The notes below the pieces were generated by a model. The model made no database searches and was not told the origin of the DNA. It worked only from the letters and a program-made list of their open reading frames with translations. This document shows positions 53,263 through 63,007 of a stretch of 64,000 nucleotides of DNA, piece after piece. Location of the stretch: positions 49,882 to 113,881 of the forward strand of contig JAOUKV010000006.1 in the NCBI GenBank assembly GCA_029882355.1. The letters are read 5' to 3'. A program made the position numbers and the translations under genes. Numbering within the stretch: the first letter of the stretch is position 1; the number at the start of each line of letters is the position of its first letter. This DNA is from Gammaproteobacteria bacterium. GTDB lineage: Bacteria > Pseudomonadota > Gammaproteobacteria > SZUA-229.

Positions 53263-55146
53263 TTATATTGGCAATTGCTGATTAACGCAGTTCAAAATGC
53301 TTTGCTTGATGCCTTCAGCATCCAGCCCCCAGTCACTTAATATTTCCTGCTGGCCGCCTTGTTCGACGTATTCATCGGGGAAACCAAGATGCAGGCGGTT
53401 GATGTTGATTGATTGTGCGTCCAGATATTCACTAACAGCGCTACCGGCACCACCAGCAATGGCATTTTCCTCGATGGTTACGATTAGCTCGTGATTTTTG
53501 GCAATCTGGTTAATCGTCTTTTCATCCAACGGTTTCACAAAGCGCATGTTTACCAGTGTGGCATTTAATTCATCGGCAACGGTAGCAGCTGCTGCCAATA
53601 GTGGGCCAAAAACCAGCAGGGCTATTTTTTCACCCTGACGGCAAATCTGAGCTTTGCCAAAATCGACAGCTTTCAAGGTCTTAGCCGGGATTTTTCCAGT
53701 ACCACTACCGCGAGGGTAACGCACGGCCGCCGGTCCATCATGAAGGAAACCAGTGGTGAGCATGGCCCGAGCCTCGATTTCATCGGATGGCGTCATGATG
53801 ACCATATTGGGAATGCAGCGTAAAAAGCTGATGTCGTATGCGCCTGTATGGGTTGGGCCGTCAGCTCCGACGATGCCTGCGCGGTCGATAGCAAACAATA
53901 CGGGCAGGTTTTGCAGTGCGACATCGTGAATCAGTTGGTCGTAGCCGCGCTGTAAAAAAGTTGAATAAATGGCGACTACCGGTTTCAAACCATCGCAGGC
54001 CATACCGGCTGCCAGCGTCACCGCGTGTTGCTCGGCAATACCGACATCAAAATAACGTTTTGGAAATTTCTCCGCAAAATCGACCAGGCCGGAACCTTCT
54101 TGCATGGCGGGAGTGATACCGACCAGGCGTTTATCTTCAGTAGCCATATCACAGAGCCAGTCACTGAATACTTGAGTAAAGGTGATAGCAGCAGGTGCTT
54201 TGTTACTGGATTCACCGGTAGAAGTATCGAAACTGCCTACGCCGTGATATTTGCCAGGATCATTTTCTGCGGGGAAGTAACCTTTGCCCTTGCGCGTGAC
54301 CACATGTAAAAAACAGGGGCCTTTGTGCGTGGACAGGTTTTTCAAAACCGGTAGCAGAGCGCTCAGGTCGTGACCATCAACCGGGCCGAAATAATGAAAT
54401 CCCAGCTCTTCAAATAAAGTGCCTGGTACGATCATGCCTTTGACGTGTTCCTCGGTGAGGCGAGCCATTTCCATAAAACCGGGTATGGGTATATTTTCCA
54501 GTACTTTTTTGCCGCCTTCACGTACCGTGGAAAAGAGGTTGCCGGAGAGCACGCGAGTCAGGTGATTGGACAGGCCACCGACATTGGCTGAAATCGACAT
54601 ATCGTTATCATTGAGAATAACTAGCAGATCAGCATCGCTATCACCGGCATGATTCAAAGCTTCAAAGGCCATGCCACCTGATAAAGCGCCATCACCAATA
54701 ACTGCGATAGATTTTCTGTTTGAGCCAGTTTGTCGTGCAGCGATGCTCATGCCCAGAGCGGCACTGATCGAGGTGCTGGAATGACCGGTGCCAAACGTAT
54801 CATATTCACTTTCTTCGCGTTTGGGGAAGCCGGCCAGGCCATCTTTCTGACGCAGTGATTTCATCTGTTCACGACGGCCAGTGAGAATTTTGTGGGGATA
54901 GGTCTGGTGCCCTACGTCCCAAACGATCCGGTCTTCAGGGGTGTTAAAGATGTAATGCAGGGCAATGGTGAGTTCGATGGTGCCCAGGCCGGCAGATAAA
55001 TGCCCGCCGGTATTGGAAACACTTTCCAGTAGAAAGCTGCGTAGTTGTTGCGCGAGCGAGGACAGCTGACTTTGCGGCAGTTTGCGTAAGTCTTCAGGTG
55101 AGTCGATGGACTCAAGCAGTGCCCAGTGTAGATTTTCGCTCGACAT
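53263..55146 (-). CDS. dxs: 1-deoxy-D-xylulose-5-phosphate synthase
   Basis: 627 residues, thiamine diphosphate enzyme opening the MEP isoprenoid pathway from pyruvate and glyceraldehyde 3-phosphate. ThDP binding motif [15 protein letters not shown]...NDNDMSI (about 150-190), the transketolase-like middle domain with the catalytic Glu (GIAEQHAV, about 369), and the C-terminal domain are complete. Two bases after ispA on the minus strand, the xseB-ispA-dxs operon. Confidence 0.97.
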   Translation of the reverse strand: MSSENLHWALLESIDSPEDLRKLPQSQLSSLAQQLRSFLLESVSNTGGHLSAGLGTIELTIALHYIFNTPEDRIVWDVGHQTYPHKILTGRREQMKSLRQKDGLAGFPKREESEYDTFGTGHSSTSISAALGMSIAARQTGSNRKSIAVIGDGALSGGMAFEALNHAGDSDADLLVILNDNDMSISANVGGLSNHLTRVLSGNLFSTVREGGKKVLENIPIPGFMEMARLTEEHVKGMIVPGTLFEELGFHYFGPVDGHDLSALLPVLKNLSTHKGPCFLHVVTRKGKGYFPAENDPGKYHGVGSFDTSTGESSNKAPAAITFTQVFSDWLCDMATEDKRLVGITPAMQEGSGLVDFAEKFPKRYFDVGIAEQHAVTLAAGMACDGLKPVVAIYSTFLQRGYDQLIHDVALQNLPVLFAIDRAGIVGADGPTHTGAYDISFLRCIPNMVIMTPSDEIEARAMLTTGFLHDGPAAVRYPRGSGTGKIPAKTLKAVDFGKAQICRQGEKIALLVFGPLLAAAATVADELNATLVNMRFVKPLDEKTINQIAKNHELIVTIEENAIAGGAGSAVSEYLDAQSININRLHLGFPDEYVEQGGQQEILSDWGLDAEGIKQSILNCVNQQLPI

Positions 55147-55148
55147 AG

Positions 55149-56048
55149 TTAAAAATTTCTCTTGATAATGTAATCAGCTATCTGGCGCAGTGTGTTGGCC
55201 TTTTCACCCAAAGGTGCAAGATGTTCGATTGCCATATCGTGTTGTTCCTGTGCGCGTTGTTTGGCCGCTTCCAGTCCCAGCAGTGCCGGATAGGTTGGCT
55301 TTGCCTGCTGCTGGTCTGAGCCCTGAGGCTTACCCAGAGTTTCAGTATCGCCAATCACATCAAGGATGTCATCCTGTATCTGGAAACATAGGCCAATACA
55401 CGCAGCATATTGGTCGAGCATATCGAGTTCAGCGTCGGTAATTTCAGGGTTGCACAAGCCGCCCAGTAAAACACTGGCACGTATCAGTGCGCCGGTTTTG
55501 AGGCTATGCATGGCTTCCAGTTGTTGCAGCGAAAGATCGCTGCCAACCGCTGCCAGATCAATAGCCTGGCCGCCGGTCATGCCCTGGGCACCGGTAGCTC
55601 TGGCCAGCTGTGAAATCATTTTTAAGCGTTGTTCGCTGGATAAATGGGTATCACCACTGCTGAGAATTTCAAACGCCATAGTTTGTAAGGCGTCACCAGC
55701 CAGTATTGCCGTGGCTTCATCAAAAGCCTTATGGCAGGTGGCACGGCCTCGACGTAAATCGTCATCATCCATGGCAGGTAAATCATCATGGATGAGGGAA
55801 AAAGCATGGATCATTTCAACCGCACAGGCTGCTATGTCTAATTGTTTGTCACTGGAACCAGTTGCGTTACCTGCCGCATAGACAAGAATGGGACGGATAC
55901 GTTTGCCATCACCTGTCAGTGAGTAATGCATGGCTTCGTCCAGTTTGGGGTCAGGGCAGGGCATGACTTGTAGACAGTTTTCAAGCGCGAGATTAACCCG
56001 CTGCTGGTAGTTGTTCATAAAAGACTGTAATTGTTCAGATTGAGACAT
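55149..56048 (-). CDS. ispA: Farnesyl diphosphate synthase
   Basis: 299 residues, all-helical prenyltransferase. Makes farnesyl diphosphate from IPP and DMAPP. First aspartate-rich motif [10 protein letters not shown] (88-97) and second FQIQDDILD (about 222-230) bind the Mg-diphosphate. GKRIRP (48-53) binds IPP. Its start overlaps the xseB stop by one base, typical of the isoprenoid cluster. Confidence 0.96.
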   Translation of the reverse strand: MSQSEQLQSFMNNYQQRVNLALENCLQVMPCPDPKLDEAMHYSLTGDGKRIRPILVYAAGNATGSSDKQLDIAACAVEMIHAFSLIHDDLPAMDDDDLRRGRATCHKAFDEATAILAGDALQTMAFEILSSGDTHLSSEQRLKMISQLARATGAQGMTGGQAIDLAAVGSDLSLQQLEAMHSLKTGALIRASVLLGGLCNPEITDAELDMLDQYAACIGLCFQIQDDILDVIGDTETLGKPQGSDQQQAKPTYPALLGLEAAKQRAQEQHDMAIEHLAPLGEKANTLRQIADYIIKRNF

Positions 56049-56278
56049 TAATCGTTCAGATCGAAGTCTTTTTCCAGGATTTTGCCGTTTTTCTCGACCA
56101 GTTCCTGCACTTTAAGTTCGGCATTTTGTAGTGCCTGCTGGCATTCCGTGGTCAAACCAATGCCTTTTTCGAAATGTTTTAGGGCGTCTTCCAGGCTTAA
56201 ATCACCCTGTTCCATCTCTTCAACCAGGGTTTCGAGTTCGGACAGTGATTGCTCAAAATTTATCTTTTTCTTGGCCAT
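56048..56278 (-). CDS. xseB: Exodeoxyribonuclease VII small subunit
   Basis: 76 residues. The conserved helix FEQSLSELETLVEEMEQGDLSLEDALKHFEKG spans most of it. XseB binds XseA in the nuclease that degrades single-stranded DNA. First gene of the xseB-ispA-dxs operon. The 196 bases before the next gene hold nothing I recognise. Confidence 0.94.
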   Translation of the reverse strand: MAKKKINFEQSLSELETLVEEMEQGDLSLEDALKHFEKGIGLTTECQQALQNAELKVQELVEKNGKILEKDFDLND

Positions 56279-56474
56279 GAATGGCGCCTCAAGTATTAAT
56301 GCAGGGGCGTATTCTAACTGATTGGGGTAATAGCCTCCATATTATGTGACAGGTTATAAAAAAATAGGTATTCTGCATTGCAATCATCATAACTGTAGAA
56401 TGTGGTGAGTTTGCGAACCGCATCTGCCGAGTGAAATATATTTGTTAGAATTTGGTGTGGATAAGGTTCTGTGA

Positions 56475-56759
56475 TTGATGCGGTTCGTGAAAAAAACTTA
56501 CCGCATTGATGTGGCCGATTGTTTTAAAGACCATCCAGGTATTGAAGAAGCACGTGAAATTGAAAATCAACTATATGGCCTGGCTGATTGGATAGATAAA
56601 GCAGATGTTGATAATGCGCCAGATTTTCCATGGGAAGAACTTGATGAAAAAGGATTGGCATTAACCACTAGACTATCCCAGCCATTAAGTGACACCGCAA
56701 TCCGGGTTGTTTATCGTTATCACTCCAACAATCCAAAGCACCCTGCTCATAGCCAGTAG
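56475..56759 (+). CDS. Small uncharacterised protein
   Basis: 94 residues. Family not recognised. It has no signal or membrane segment; the middle (DKADVDNAPDFPWEELDEKG) is acidic and the end polar. The start is uncertain, since several Met lie at the beginning (MMRFVKKTYR). Directly after its stop, GTAGGGTGCGATAAACGAA resembles the left part of a REP element common in gammaproteobacteria. Confidence 0.5.
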   Translation: MMRFVKKTYRIDVADCFKDHPGIEEAREIENQLYGLADWIDKADVDNAPDFPWEELDEKGLALTTRLSQPLSDTAIRVVYRYHSNNPKHPAHSQ

Positions 56760-56800
56760 GGTGCGATAAACGAATCAATGAGAGAATTAGTTTTATGTAG

Positions 56801-56818
56801 GTTCGAATTCATTCGAAC
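56801..56818. promoter_or_regulatory. 18-bp perfect palindrome
   Basis: GTTCGAAT-TC-ATTCGAAC with 8-base arms, 130 bases before the SEC-C gene. Downstream, at about 56900-56940, lies a run of repeated ACAAAAAA units. The palindrome has the form of an operator, but no regulator is linked to it. Confidence 0.4.
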
Positions 56819-56947
56819 AAAACAGGGATGTAAGTATGAGTTACTTTGAGTTATGAAAAGGCCGTTTCTCTGAGGTTAACAGAGCTCATTTTATAACCAC
56901 AAGAAGAAAAAACAAAAAAACAAAAAAACAAAAAACAGGCAAAAACC

Positions 56948-57658
56948 ATGACCGATCCATTCACTCCCTTAAACGATATTGAAATAGAACAACTCGATGA
57001 GTTTTTGCTGAATCGGATCAATGATGATGACTACATCGCTGATTCAGATGAAGGCGTGATAAATGTGTCAGAACTAGATGGTTTTTTTACAGCTATTGTC
57101 AGCGGCCCGACGATGATTCCTCCTTCACAATGGATGGCTGCATTGTGGGGTGATTATGAGCCTGAATGGAAAGATGAATCTGACTTTAGTGGTGTCTTTT
57201 CATTACTGATACGACATATGAATAACATAGTATCTTATTTAATGGAAAATCCTCAGGAATTTGAACCCCTTTTTTTAGAGCATATTACTGAAGATAAAAC
57301 TTTTACCATTGTTGATGAATGGTGTGAAGGTTATATGCGAGGCGTGATGTTAACCGCTGAGCAGTGGCGTTTAGATAAACCTGAAATAAAAACATACCTT
57401 GAGCCGATAATTTCTTTTACTGTAGATAGAGTTGTACAGACACACAATTCCTTTAAGGAACAGGAAGTTGTCAATCTACATAATGCAATTAAGCTTAATG
57501 TCCGTGAAATTCATGCTTACTGGTTAGCTCGCAGGGAAGAACAGCCTATTTATGGATCTTCTGAGCTACCCGTTAAGCATAACAAACCCCGTGTTGGTAG
57601 AAATGAACCCTGCCCCTGTGGTAGCGGAAAAAAATATAAGAAATGTTGTTTGCATTAA
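56948..57658 (+). CDS. YecA/UPF0149-like protein with SEC-C motif
   Basis: 236 residues. The N-terminal part (about 1-175) has the UPF0149 (YecA) helical pattern, including [14 protein letters not shown] (about 40-53) and WCEGYMRG. A short linker leads to the C-terminal SEC-C zinc motif [19 protein letters not shown] (about 215-234), as in SecA. YecA binds SecYEG-related partners and ribosomes in E. coli. The start follows an A-rich leader without a clear GGAG. Confidence 0.85.
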   Translation: MTDPFTPLNDIEIEQLDEFLLNRINDDDYIADSDEGVINVSELDGFFTAIVSGPTMIPPSQWMAALWGDYEPEWKDESDFSGVFSLLIRHMNNIVSYLMENPQEFEPLFLEHITEDKTFTIVDEWCEGYMRGVMLTAEQWRLDKPEIKTYLEPIISFTVDRVVQTHNSFKEQEVVNLHNAIKLNVREIHAYWLARREEQPIYGSSELPVKHNKPRVGRNEPCPCGSGKKYKKCCLH

Positions 57659-57663
57659 AAAAC

Positions 57664-57683
57664 GTTGGCAAAGGGTTGCCAAC
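57664..57683. repeat. REP-like palindrome, copy 2
   Basis: GTTGGCAA (57664-57671) and TTGCCAAC (57676-57683), perfect 8-bp arms with an AGGG loop, seven bases after the SEC-C gene stop. On the minus strand it reads TGTAGGTTGGCAACCCTTTG, close to the element after metZ at 14139. It may also terminate the SEC-C transcript. Confidence 0.7.
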
Positions 57684-57747
57684 CTACATTAAAGCATTGT
57701 CGCGGTAGTGTAAAAAATTAAAGAAAGGTTTTTAAAAGCATCACTCC

Positions 57748-58074
57748 CTATCTCAATATTCTTCTTTCCAGCAGTGACATCATATCCCGGCGACCATCAA
57801 CACATAAATGAACGATGACGGTGTTGTTGCTTATTTCGTAGATGGCTCGATAAGGTTTGAATATAACTTCTCTAAACTCTTTTATGCCCTGAATACTCAA
57901 CTCGGGTGGATAGTGCCCACGCTCAGGCGTTTCACTTAGAGATAAAATTAATGACTCTAAATTATCTAGAATATATTCTGCGTTCTGGGGTGTGTCTTTC
58001 TTGGCAACATAGTCGTATATATCTTCAATATCTTTTTCAGCTTCAGATGTGATTTTGATCTGATATTTTTTCAA
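57748..58074 (-). CDS. ParE/RelE-family toxin
   Basis: 108 residues, basic, RelE/ParE fold: the first helix-strand YQIKITSEAEKDIEDIYDYVAKKDT, the central PELSIQGIKEFREVIFKPYRAIYEI and C-terminal VIVHLCVDGRRD. Such toxins either cut mRNA on ribosomes or poison gyrase; which applies is not settled here. Start overlaps the antitoxin stop by four bases. Confidence 0.88.
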   Translation of the reverse strand: MKKYQIKITSEAEKDIEDIYDYVAKKDTPQNAEYILDNLESLILSLSETPERGHYPPELSIQGIKEFREVIFKPYRAIYEISNNTVIVHLCVDGRRDMMSLLERRILR

Positions 58075-58352
58075 GCCTGTATATCCTTAATGGTTTTTCT
58101 GATGTCAGAAAATGCTTTTTTGGCGGTTTTGAAATTTCCGGCGGCATAAGCTTCTTTGCTCTGTGCAATCATTTTGAGCATGGCCAGTGACTCCTGGTCT
58201 TGCTCATATTCTGCGACATCAAGAAGAACTGCTTTTGCTTCACCGTTTTGTGTGATCACCATTGATGAATGATTAACATGTACCTCTTTAATGGCTTCTG
58301 CGGTATTTTGTTTTAAGTAACTGATTGGTTTGACTGATTTGCTTAATCTCAT
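58071..58352 (-). CDS. Phd/YefM-family antitoxin
   Basis: 93 residues. N-terminal Phd/YefM dimer and DNA-binding fold (VKPISYLKQNTAEAIKEVHVNHSSMVITQNGEAKAVLLDV shows the usual strand-helix pattern), then a C-terminal helical tail that neutralises the toxin. First gene of the pair, as expected for autoregulation. The 107 bases between the antitoxin start and the radA stop should hold the operator. Confidence 0.88.
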   Translation of the reverse strand: MRLSKSVKPISYLKQNTAEAIKEVHVNHSSMVITQNGEAKAVLLDVAEYEQDQESLAMLKMIAQSKEAYAAGNFKTAKKAFSDIRKTIKDIQA

Positions 58353-58459
58353 GAGATGGCACTCTTTTATATTTCAATGGTGCTAAATATAGGCCTTATT
58401 AGATACTATGTAAATAGCTAGTAGCCTGGATGAAGTGCAACGGAATCTGGGGTTTCAAA

Positions 58460-59833
58460 CTAACTGATTGATATAGCCGCTTCCATTAATTCGCTAATAC
58501 GTTGCACGGGAATAATTTCCAGGCCCTCGATGATATCGTTCTTTCTGGGCATATTGGCTTTGGGAATAATCGCCACTTTGAAGCCGTGTTTAGCGGCTTC
58601 GCGTAGACGCTCCTGACCATTGGAGACCGGGCGAATTTCGCCAGCCAGACCAATTTCGCCGAAGGTGAAAACATGGGTGGGTAGTGGTTTATCTCTAAAA
58701 CTGGATAAGGCGGCGAGCAGGAGTGCCGTATCGGCACAGGTTTCGGTGAGGCGCACACCACCAACGACGTTGATAAAAACATCCTGATCGTACATCGCGA
58801 TACCACCGTGTCTATGCATCACGGCCAGCAACATATTCAAACGGTTGGCATCCATGCCCAGACTGACACGTCGCGGGTTGGAGCTGTGGCTGTCATCTAC
58901 CAGCGCCTGTACCTCTATCAGCATGGGACGACTGCCTTCGCGGGTAACGGTGACGATGCTGCCGGGAACCGGTTTTTCATGACGTGATAGAAAAATCGCC
59001 GAGGGGTTGCTGACCGTTTTCAGGCCTTGTTCGGTCATGGCGAAGACGCCGAGTTCATTGACCGCACCAAAACGATTTTTGACGGCACGGATCATGCGGT
59101 AGCGCTCACCGGAGTCGCCTTCAAAATAAAGCACGGTATCGACCATGTGCTCTAGCACACGCGGGCCGGCCAATGTACCTTCTTTGGTGACGTGGCCAAC
59201 CAGAAATAATGAGGTGCCAGTGTGCTTGGCGAAGCGAACCAGTTGCGCGGCGCTCTCTCGTACCTGAGCGACACCGCCCGGTGCTGACTGTAAGGTCTCG
59301 GTGTAAATGGTCTGAATGGAATCAATTACCATGACCCTGGGGTTTTCTTTAGCCGCCAGGGTGATGATGCTTTCAACGCAGGTTTCAGAGAGTAGCTGCA
59401 GGCCTTTTTCAGCCAGGCCCAGGCGCTTGGCGCGTAGGCTAACCTGTTGCAGCGATTCCTCGCCTGTCACATATAAACTGGGTAGGGAGCCAGAAATTGC
59501 AGCCAGCGCCTGGGTTAATAAGGTGGATTTACCGATGCCGGGATCACCGCCAATTAAAGTCACCGAGCCGTGAACCAGTCCGCCACCAAGAACACGATCG
59601 AGTTCACTGATACCGGTAGTGGTTCGGATCTCGTCTTCCATTTCGATATCTTCGAGCTGCTGGATGCGTGCAGAAGTTTTACTTTTTCCGGCGAAACCTG
59701 AACGTTTATCGCCAGTGGCGGCAACGGCTTCGGTCATGGCGTTCCATTCACCACAGTCGCCACATTGCCCTGCCCATTTTGAATGACTAGCGCCGCATGC
59801 GCTGCAAACGTAAAGGACTTTTGCTTTAGCCAT
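58460..59833 (-). CDS. radA: DNA repair protein RadA
   Basis: 457 residues. N-terminal zinc finger (C10, C13, C24, C27), RecA-like ATPase with Walker A GGDPGIGKST (95-104), KNRFG motif (about 254-258), and a C-terminal Lon-protease-like domain (about 285-450). Migrates branched DNA with RecA in recombination. Starts two bases after corB. Confidence 0.96.
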   Translation of the reverse strand: MAKAKVLYVCSACGASHSKWAGQCGDCGEWNAMTEAVAATGDKRSGFAGKSKTSARIQQLEDIEMEDEIRTTTGISELDRVLGGGLVHGSVTLIGGDPGIGKSTLLTQALAAISGSLPSLYVTGEESLQQVSLRAKRLGLAEKGLQLLSETCVESIITLAAKENPRVMVIDSIQTIYTETLQSAPGGVAQVRESAAQLVRFAKHTGTSLFLVGHVTKEGTLAGPRVLEHMVDTVLYFEGDSGERYRMIRAVKNRFGAVNELGVFAMTEQGLKTVSNPSAIFLSRHEKPVPGSIVTVTREGSRPMLIEVQALVDDSHSSNPRRVSLGMDANRLNMLLAVMHRHGGIAMYDQDVFINVVGGVRLTETCADTALLLAALSSFRDKPLPTHVFTFGEIGLAGEIRPVSNGQERLREAAKHGFKVAIIPKANMPRKNDIIEGLEIIPVQRISELMEAAISIS

Positions 59834-59835
59834 AA

Positions 59836-61143
59836 TTAATTCTTATCTCCGTATTGATCATCGTCCTGATCTGATTCATCTTCGTCTTTGTGTAAGGGCA
59901 GTATACGTACCGATTGCACTGCGTTCTTGCTGGTGCGCATAATCTCAATCGAATAATTATTAATCAACAGGCTAGTGCCCGGTTCGGGAATCATCTCCAT
60001 GTGTTCCAGAATCAAACCGTTCAATGTTTTAGGGCCGCCCTGAGGTAGTGACCAGTTCATGTTGCGATTTATATCGCGAATATGGGTGCCGCCATCAAGC
60101 AGAAAACTGCCGTCATCCTGAGTGTGAATATCAAAATTTCGTGTCGGCGAATCGGTGGTGAATTGTCCAACAATCTCTTCCAGAATATCTTCCAGCGTGA
60201 CTAAGCCCTGAATGCTGCCGTACTCATCGACGACTAATGCAGAGCGTCTTTTTTTCTTCTGGAAGTTTAATAGCTGTCGCGTTAACGAAGTGCCTGCTGG
60301 AATGAAATAGGCTTTGCGAATTTGTGCGTTGACGCTGTCAAGGTTCAATTCACCGCGTGCCAATAGATTAAGCACTTTGCGTAAATGTAATATGCCAACA
60401 GTGTGGTCGATACTGTCGTGATAAACAGGCACACGGGTACGTTGACTATTTGTAATTTGCCGCTCTATATCGCTCCAGTCATCGGTCAGGTCAATACCGG
60501 TAACTTCATTACGCGGAATCATAATATCTTCAACGCTGGTTTTTTCCAGATCAAGAATACGCAGCAGCATTTCCGAATGCTGGTCAGGAATAAAGTGCCT
60601 GGTTTCGTGAACCACGGCGCGAAACTCATCAGCACTGAGATTGTCCTTTTTACCTTCGGCAGCATGAACACCTACCAGCGCTAACAGGCGATTGGCAAAT
60701 ATGTTGATCAGCCACACCAGGGGATAAAGTAATTTTAATAATGGTGTATAAACATAAGCCGCAATAAATGCGATTTTTTCCGGCTTGAGTGCAGCCAGTG
60801 TTTTGGGTGTGACTTCGGCAAAAATTAAAATAGCCAGTGTCAATAAACCAGTGGCTATCGCAATGCCTGCCTCACCGTATAGGCGCATTGCAATAATTGT
60901 TGCGATAGCAGAGGCCAGAATATTAACGAAATTATTGCCGAGCAGGATTAAACCTAGTAGACGGTCAGGTCGATTTAATAAACGCTTGGTTAGTTTTGCA
61001 CCGCGATGGCCTTCATCGGCTAAATGTTTTAAACGATAACGATTGAGTGTCATTAGTGCCGTTTCTGAGCCGGAGAAAAATGCCGATAGCAGAATAAGTG
61101 CAATGAGTATTGTCAGTAGAATACCAGTTGATATTTCGTTCAA
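59836..61143 (-). CDS. CorB/HlyC-CorC family protein
   Basis: 435 residues. DUF21/CNNM transmembrane domain with four spans (about 5-28, 60-85, 92-112, 125-150), then two CBS domains (about 210-330), then a CorC_HlyC C-terminal domain (about 345-420). The family is linked to magnesium/cobalt efflux or tolerance (CorB; CNNM relatives). RadA follows two bases later, so it is in the same operon. Confidence 0.9.
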   Translation of the reverse strand: MNEISTGILLTILIALILLSAFFSGSETALMTLNRYRLKHLADEGHRGAKLTKRLLNRPDRLLGLILLGNNFVNILASAIATIIAMRLYGEAGIAIATGLLTLAILIFAEVTPKTLAALKPEKIAFIAAYVYTPLLKLLYPLVWLINIFANRLLALVGVHAAEGKKDNLSADEFRAVVHETRHFIPDQHSEMLLRILDLEKTSVEDIMIPRNEVTGIDLTDDWSDIERQITNSQRTRVPVYHDSIDHTVGILHLRKVLNLLARGELNLDSVNAQIRKAYFIPAGTSLTRQLLNFQKKKRRSALVVDEYGSIQGLVTLEDILEEIVGQFTTDSPTRNFDIHTQDDGSFLLDGGTHIRDINRNMNWSLPQGGPKTLNGLILEHMEMIPEPGTSLLINNYSIEIMRTSKNAVQSVRILPLHKDEDESDQDDDQYGDKN

Positions 61144-61218
61144 GAATTCAGTTCTCTATATTACTAATGGGATTGGTGTAATGCGGTCGGTGAGGACTGT
61201 TAAGAGAAGTCTGTGTTG

Positions 61219-62025
61219 TTAAGTTAACAGCACTTCTAGTACAAATTTACTGCCGAAGTAAGCCAGCATCAAACTAAAAAAACCACCGAGTGTCCAGCGA
61301 ATAGCTGTGCGGCCACGCCAGCCGATAAATTGGTGCCCGAATAATAAAATGCCAAAAACTATCCAGGCGATAATCGAAAGTACCGTTTTGTGAACCAGAT
61401 GTTGTGCAAATATATTATCAAGAAAAATAAGTCCACTGGCCAGAGCGATACTCAGGCAGATAAAACCGATAGTGATGGTTTCGAATAATAATGCTTCCAT
61501 GGTTTTCAATGGTGGCAGGAATCGAATAAAACCGCCGGGTTGATGGCTGTGTAATAAACTGTTTTGTATTGAGAGCACGATGGCGTAAGCCGCAGCAAGC
61601 CCTAGAATGCTGTAGGCAATGATTGAAGTCATGATGTGAAATAATAGGCCGTCTGAACCACCAGTGGCGATGATGTGACTGGTCGATTGCAATGTATCCA
61701 AAATGATCATCAAAGCGGCGACAGGCATGATCAGGATGCTTATGATTTCAATAGGATGTCTGATAGCAGAAATCAGTATCAGCAAGGTAATGCTGGCGCT
61801 GATCAGTGACAGACTGCTATAAAAACCAAAATTAATGCCGACGGAATTAATCATGGTGCTGTAAAGAATAAAAGCGTGTGCAATCAGGGCCAGAAAGCCA
61901 GGTGCCAATAGTGTGGCTTTGCCCAGGTTTTTTGAGGCAGGGCTTTGCCTCAGGCGTAGTAAAAGCCCAAGCGTACATAACAGGTAAAGGGTAGTGGCGG
62001 TAAGTGCTGCAAAAATTATGTTCAT
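61219..62025 (-). CDS. YpjD-type inner-membrane protein (CcsA-like fold)
   Basis: 268 residues with about eight membrane spans of the cytochrome c assembly (CcsA/CcmC) type; the WD-rich haem-handling motif is weak here. YpjD stands next to ffh in E. coli and many gammaproteobacteria. Its role is not settled. Divergent from the MBL-fold gene with a 151-base gap. Confidence 0.82.
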   Translation of the reverse strand: MNIIFAALTATTLYLLCTLGLLLRLRQSPASKNLGKATLLAPGFLALIAHAFILYSTMINSVGINFGFYSSLSLISASITLLILISAIRHPIEIISILIMPVAALMIILDTLQSTSHIIATGGSDGLLFHIMTSIIAYSILGLAAAYAIVLSIQNSLLHSHQPGGFIRFLPPLKTMEALLFETITIGFICLSIALASGLIFLDNIFAQHLVHKTVLSIIAWIVFGILLFGHQFIGWRGRTAIRWTLGGFFSLMLAYFGSKFVLEVLLT

Positions 62026-62176
62026 GTTTGTCTATACTGTCACAAAAATTTATTATTACGGCTGTATTATAAGCCGTTTGTAAAAGGCATAATGCACGAC
62101 TTGGTTGGTCATACCAATGAGCGCCATGTTAGCATCAAGTGACAGAAACAGAAATGAGCAATAAGCAGGAGAGAAA

Positions 62177-62944
62177 ATGAAAATCCGTGTTTTAGGATGT
62201 AGCGGTGGTATAGCCAAAGGTGTGGCGACAACTTCGTTTCTGATTGATGATGATATTCTGATCGATGCAGGTACCGGTGTTGGTAATCTCAGCATTAGTG
62301 AAATGCGGCGCATCAAGCATATCTTCATTACCCATTCCCATCTTGATCATACCTGCTCGATTGCCTTATTGGCGGATACTCTGTTTGATCATCTGGTCGG
62401 TCAACCCATTACCGTGCATGCAGAGCGCAGCACCATTAAGGTCTTGAAGGAGCATGTTTTAAACTGGGCGATCTGGCCTGATTTCACAGTTCTACCTAAT
62501 AAATCCAAGGCAGTGCTGAAGCTGAAAGCGATGTCGACAAAAACCAAACGAGAGCTAGAAGGGCGTTGTATTGAGATGATTACGGTTAATCATTCTGTGC
62601 CCGGTGTCGCTTATCGGGTTGAATCCCAGGGCAAGTCTTTTGCTTTTAGTGGTGATACTTCGACTAATGACACTTTATGGTCAGCCTTGAATAAGCACGA
62701 TAATCTGGATTTGTTGTTTGTCGAGGCCGCCTTCGCCAATAAGGATGCTGAGATCGCGCGTTTAGCTTTTCATTACTGCCCGCAAACGCTGGCCGAAGAT
62801 TTACCAAAACTGAAACACCGTGCCAAAGTCTGTATTTCACATCTCATGCCGGGTGAAGAAAAACTCATCATGAAAGAATGTAACAAAGCGCTGCCGGATT
62901 GGAATTTGTATCAACTCAAGAGTGGTGATCGTTTTAAGTTATAA
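62177..62944 (+). CDS. MBL-fold hydrolase, cyclic-nucleotide phosphodiesterase-like
   Basis: 255 residues, metallo-beta-lactamase fold. Metal motif THSHLDHTC (H53, H55, D57, H58) and a further His/Asp set (FSGDTSTND; CISHLM near the C-terminus). It resembles class II cAMP phosphodiesterases and RNase Z-like enzymes; the substrate is not determined. Start ATG 62177 after GCAGGAGAG. Confidence 0.78.
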   Translation: MKIRVLGCSGGIAKGVATTSFLIDDDILIDAGTGVGNLSISEMRRIKHIFITHSHLDHTCSIALLADTLFDHLVGQPITVHAERSTIKVLKEHVLNWAIWPDFTVLPNKSKAVLKLKAMSTKTKRELEGRCIEMITVNHSVPGVAYRVESQGKSFAFSGDTSTNDTLWSALNKHDNLDLLFVEAAFANKDAEIARLAFHYCPQTLAEDLPKLKHRAKVCISHLMPGEEKLIMKECNKALPDWNLYQLKSGDRFKL

Positions 62945-62950
62945 TGCCCG

Positions 62951-62971
62951 TCTGCCAATACAATCGGCAGA
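62951..62971 (+). terminator. Weak hairpin after MBL gene
   Basis: TCTGCC (62951-62956) and GGCAGA (62966-62971), six bp extended by a mismatch and AT pairs, with an AT-rich tail but no T-run. It might end the MBL-gene transcript before ffh. Confidence 0.35.
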
Positions 62972-63007
62972 TTAAACTCAATAATTAATTCAAAAATCAG
63001 GTGAACC

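Noticed and set aside
55366..55881. 171-codon ORF opposite ispA
   Set aside because: Shadow of a clear, motif-complete ispA gene.
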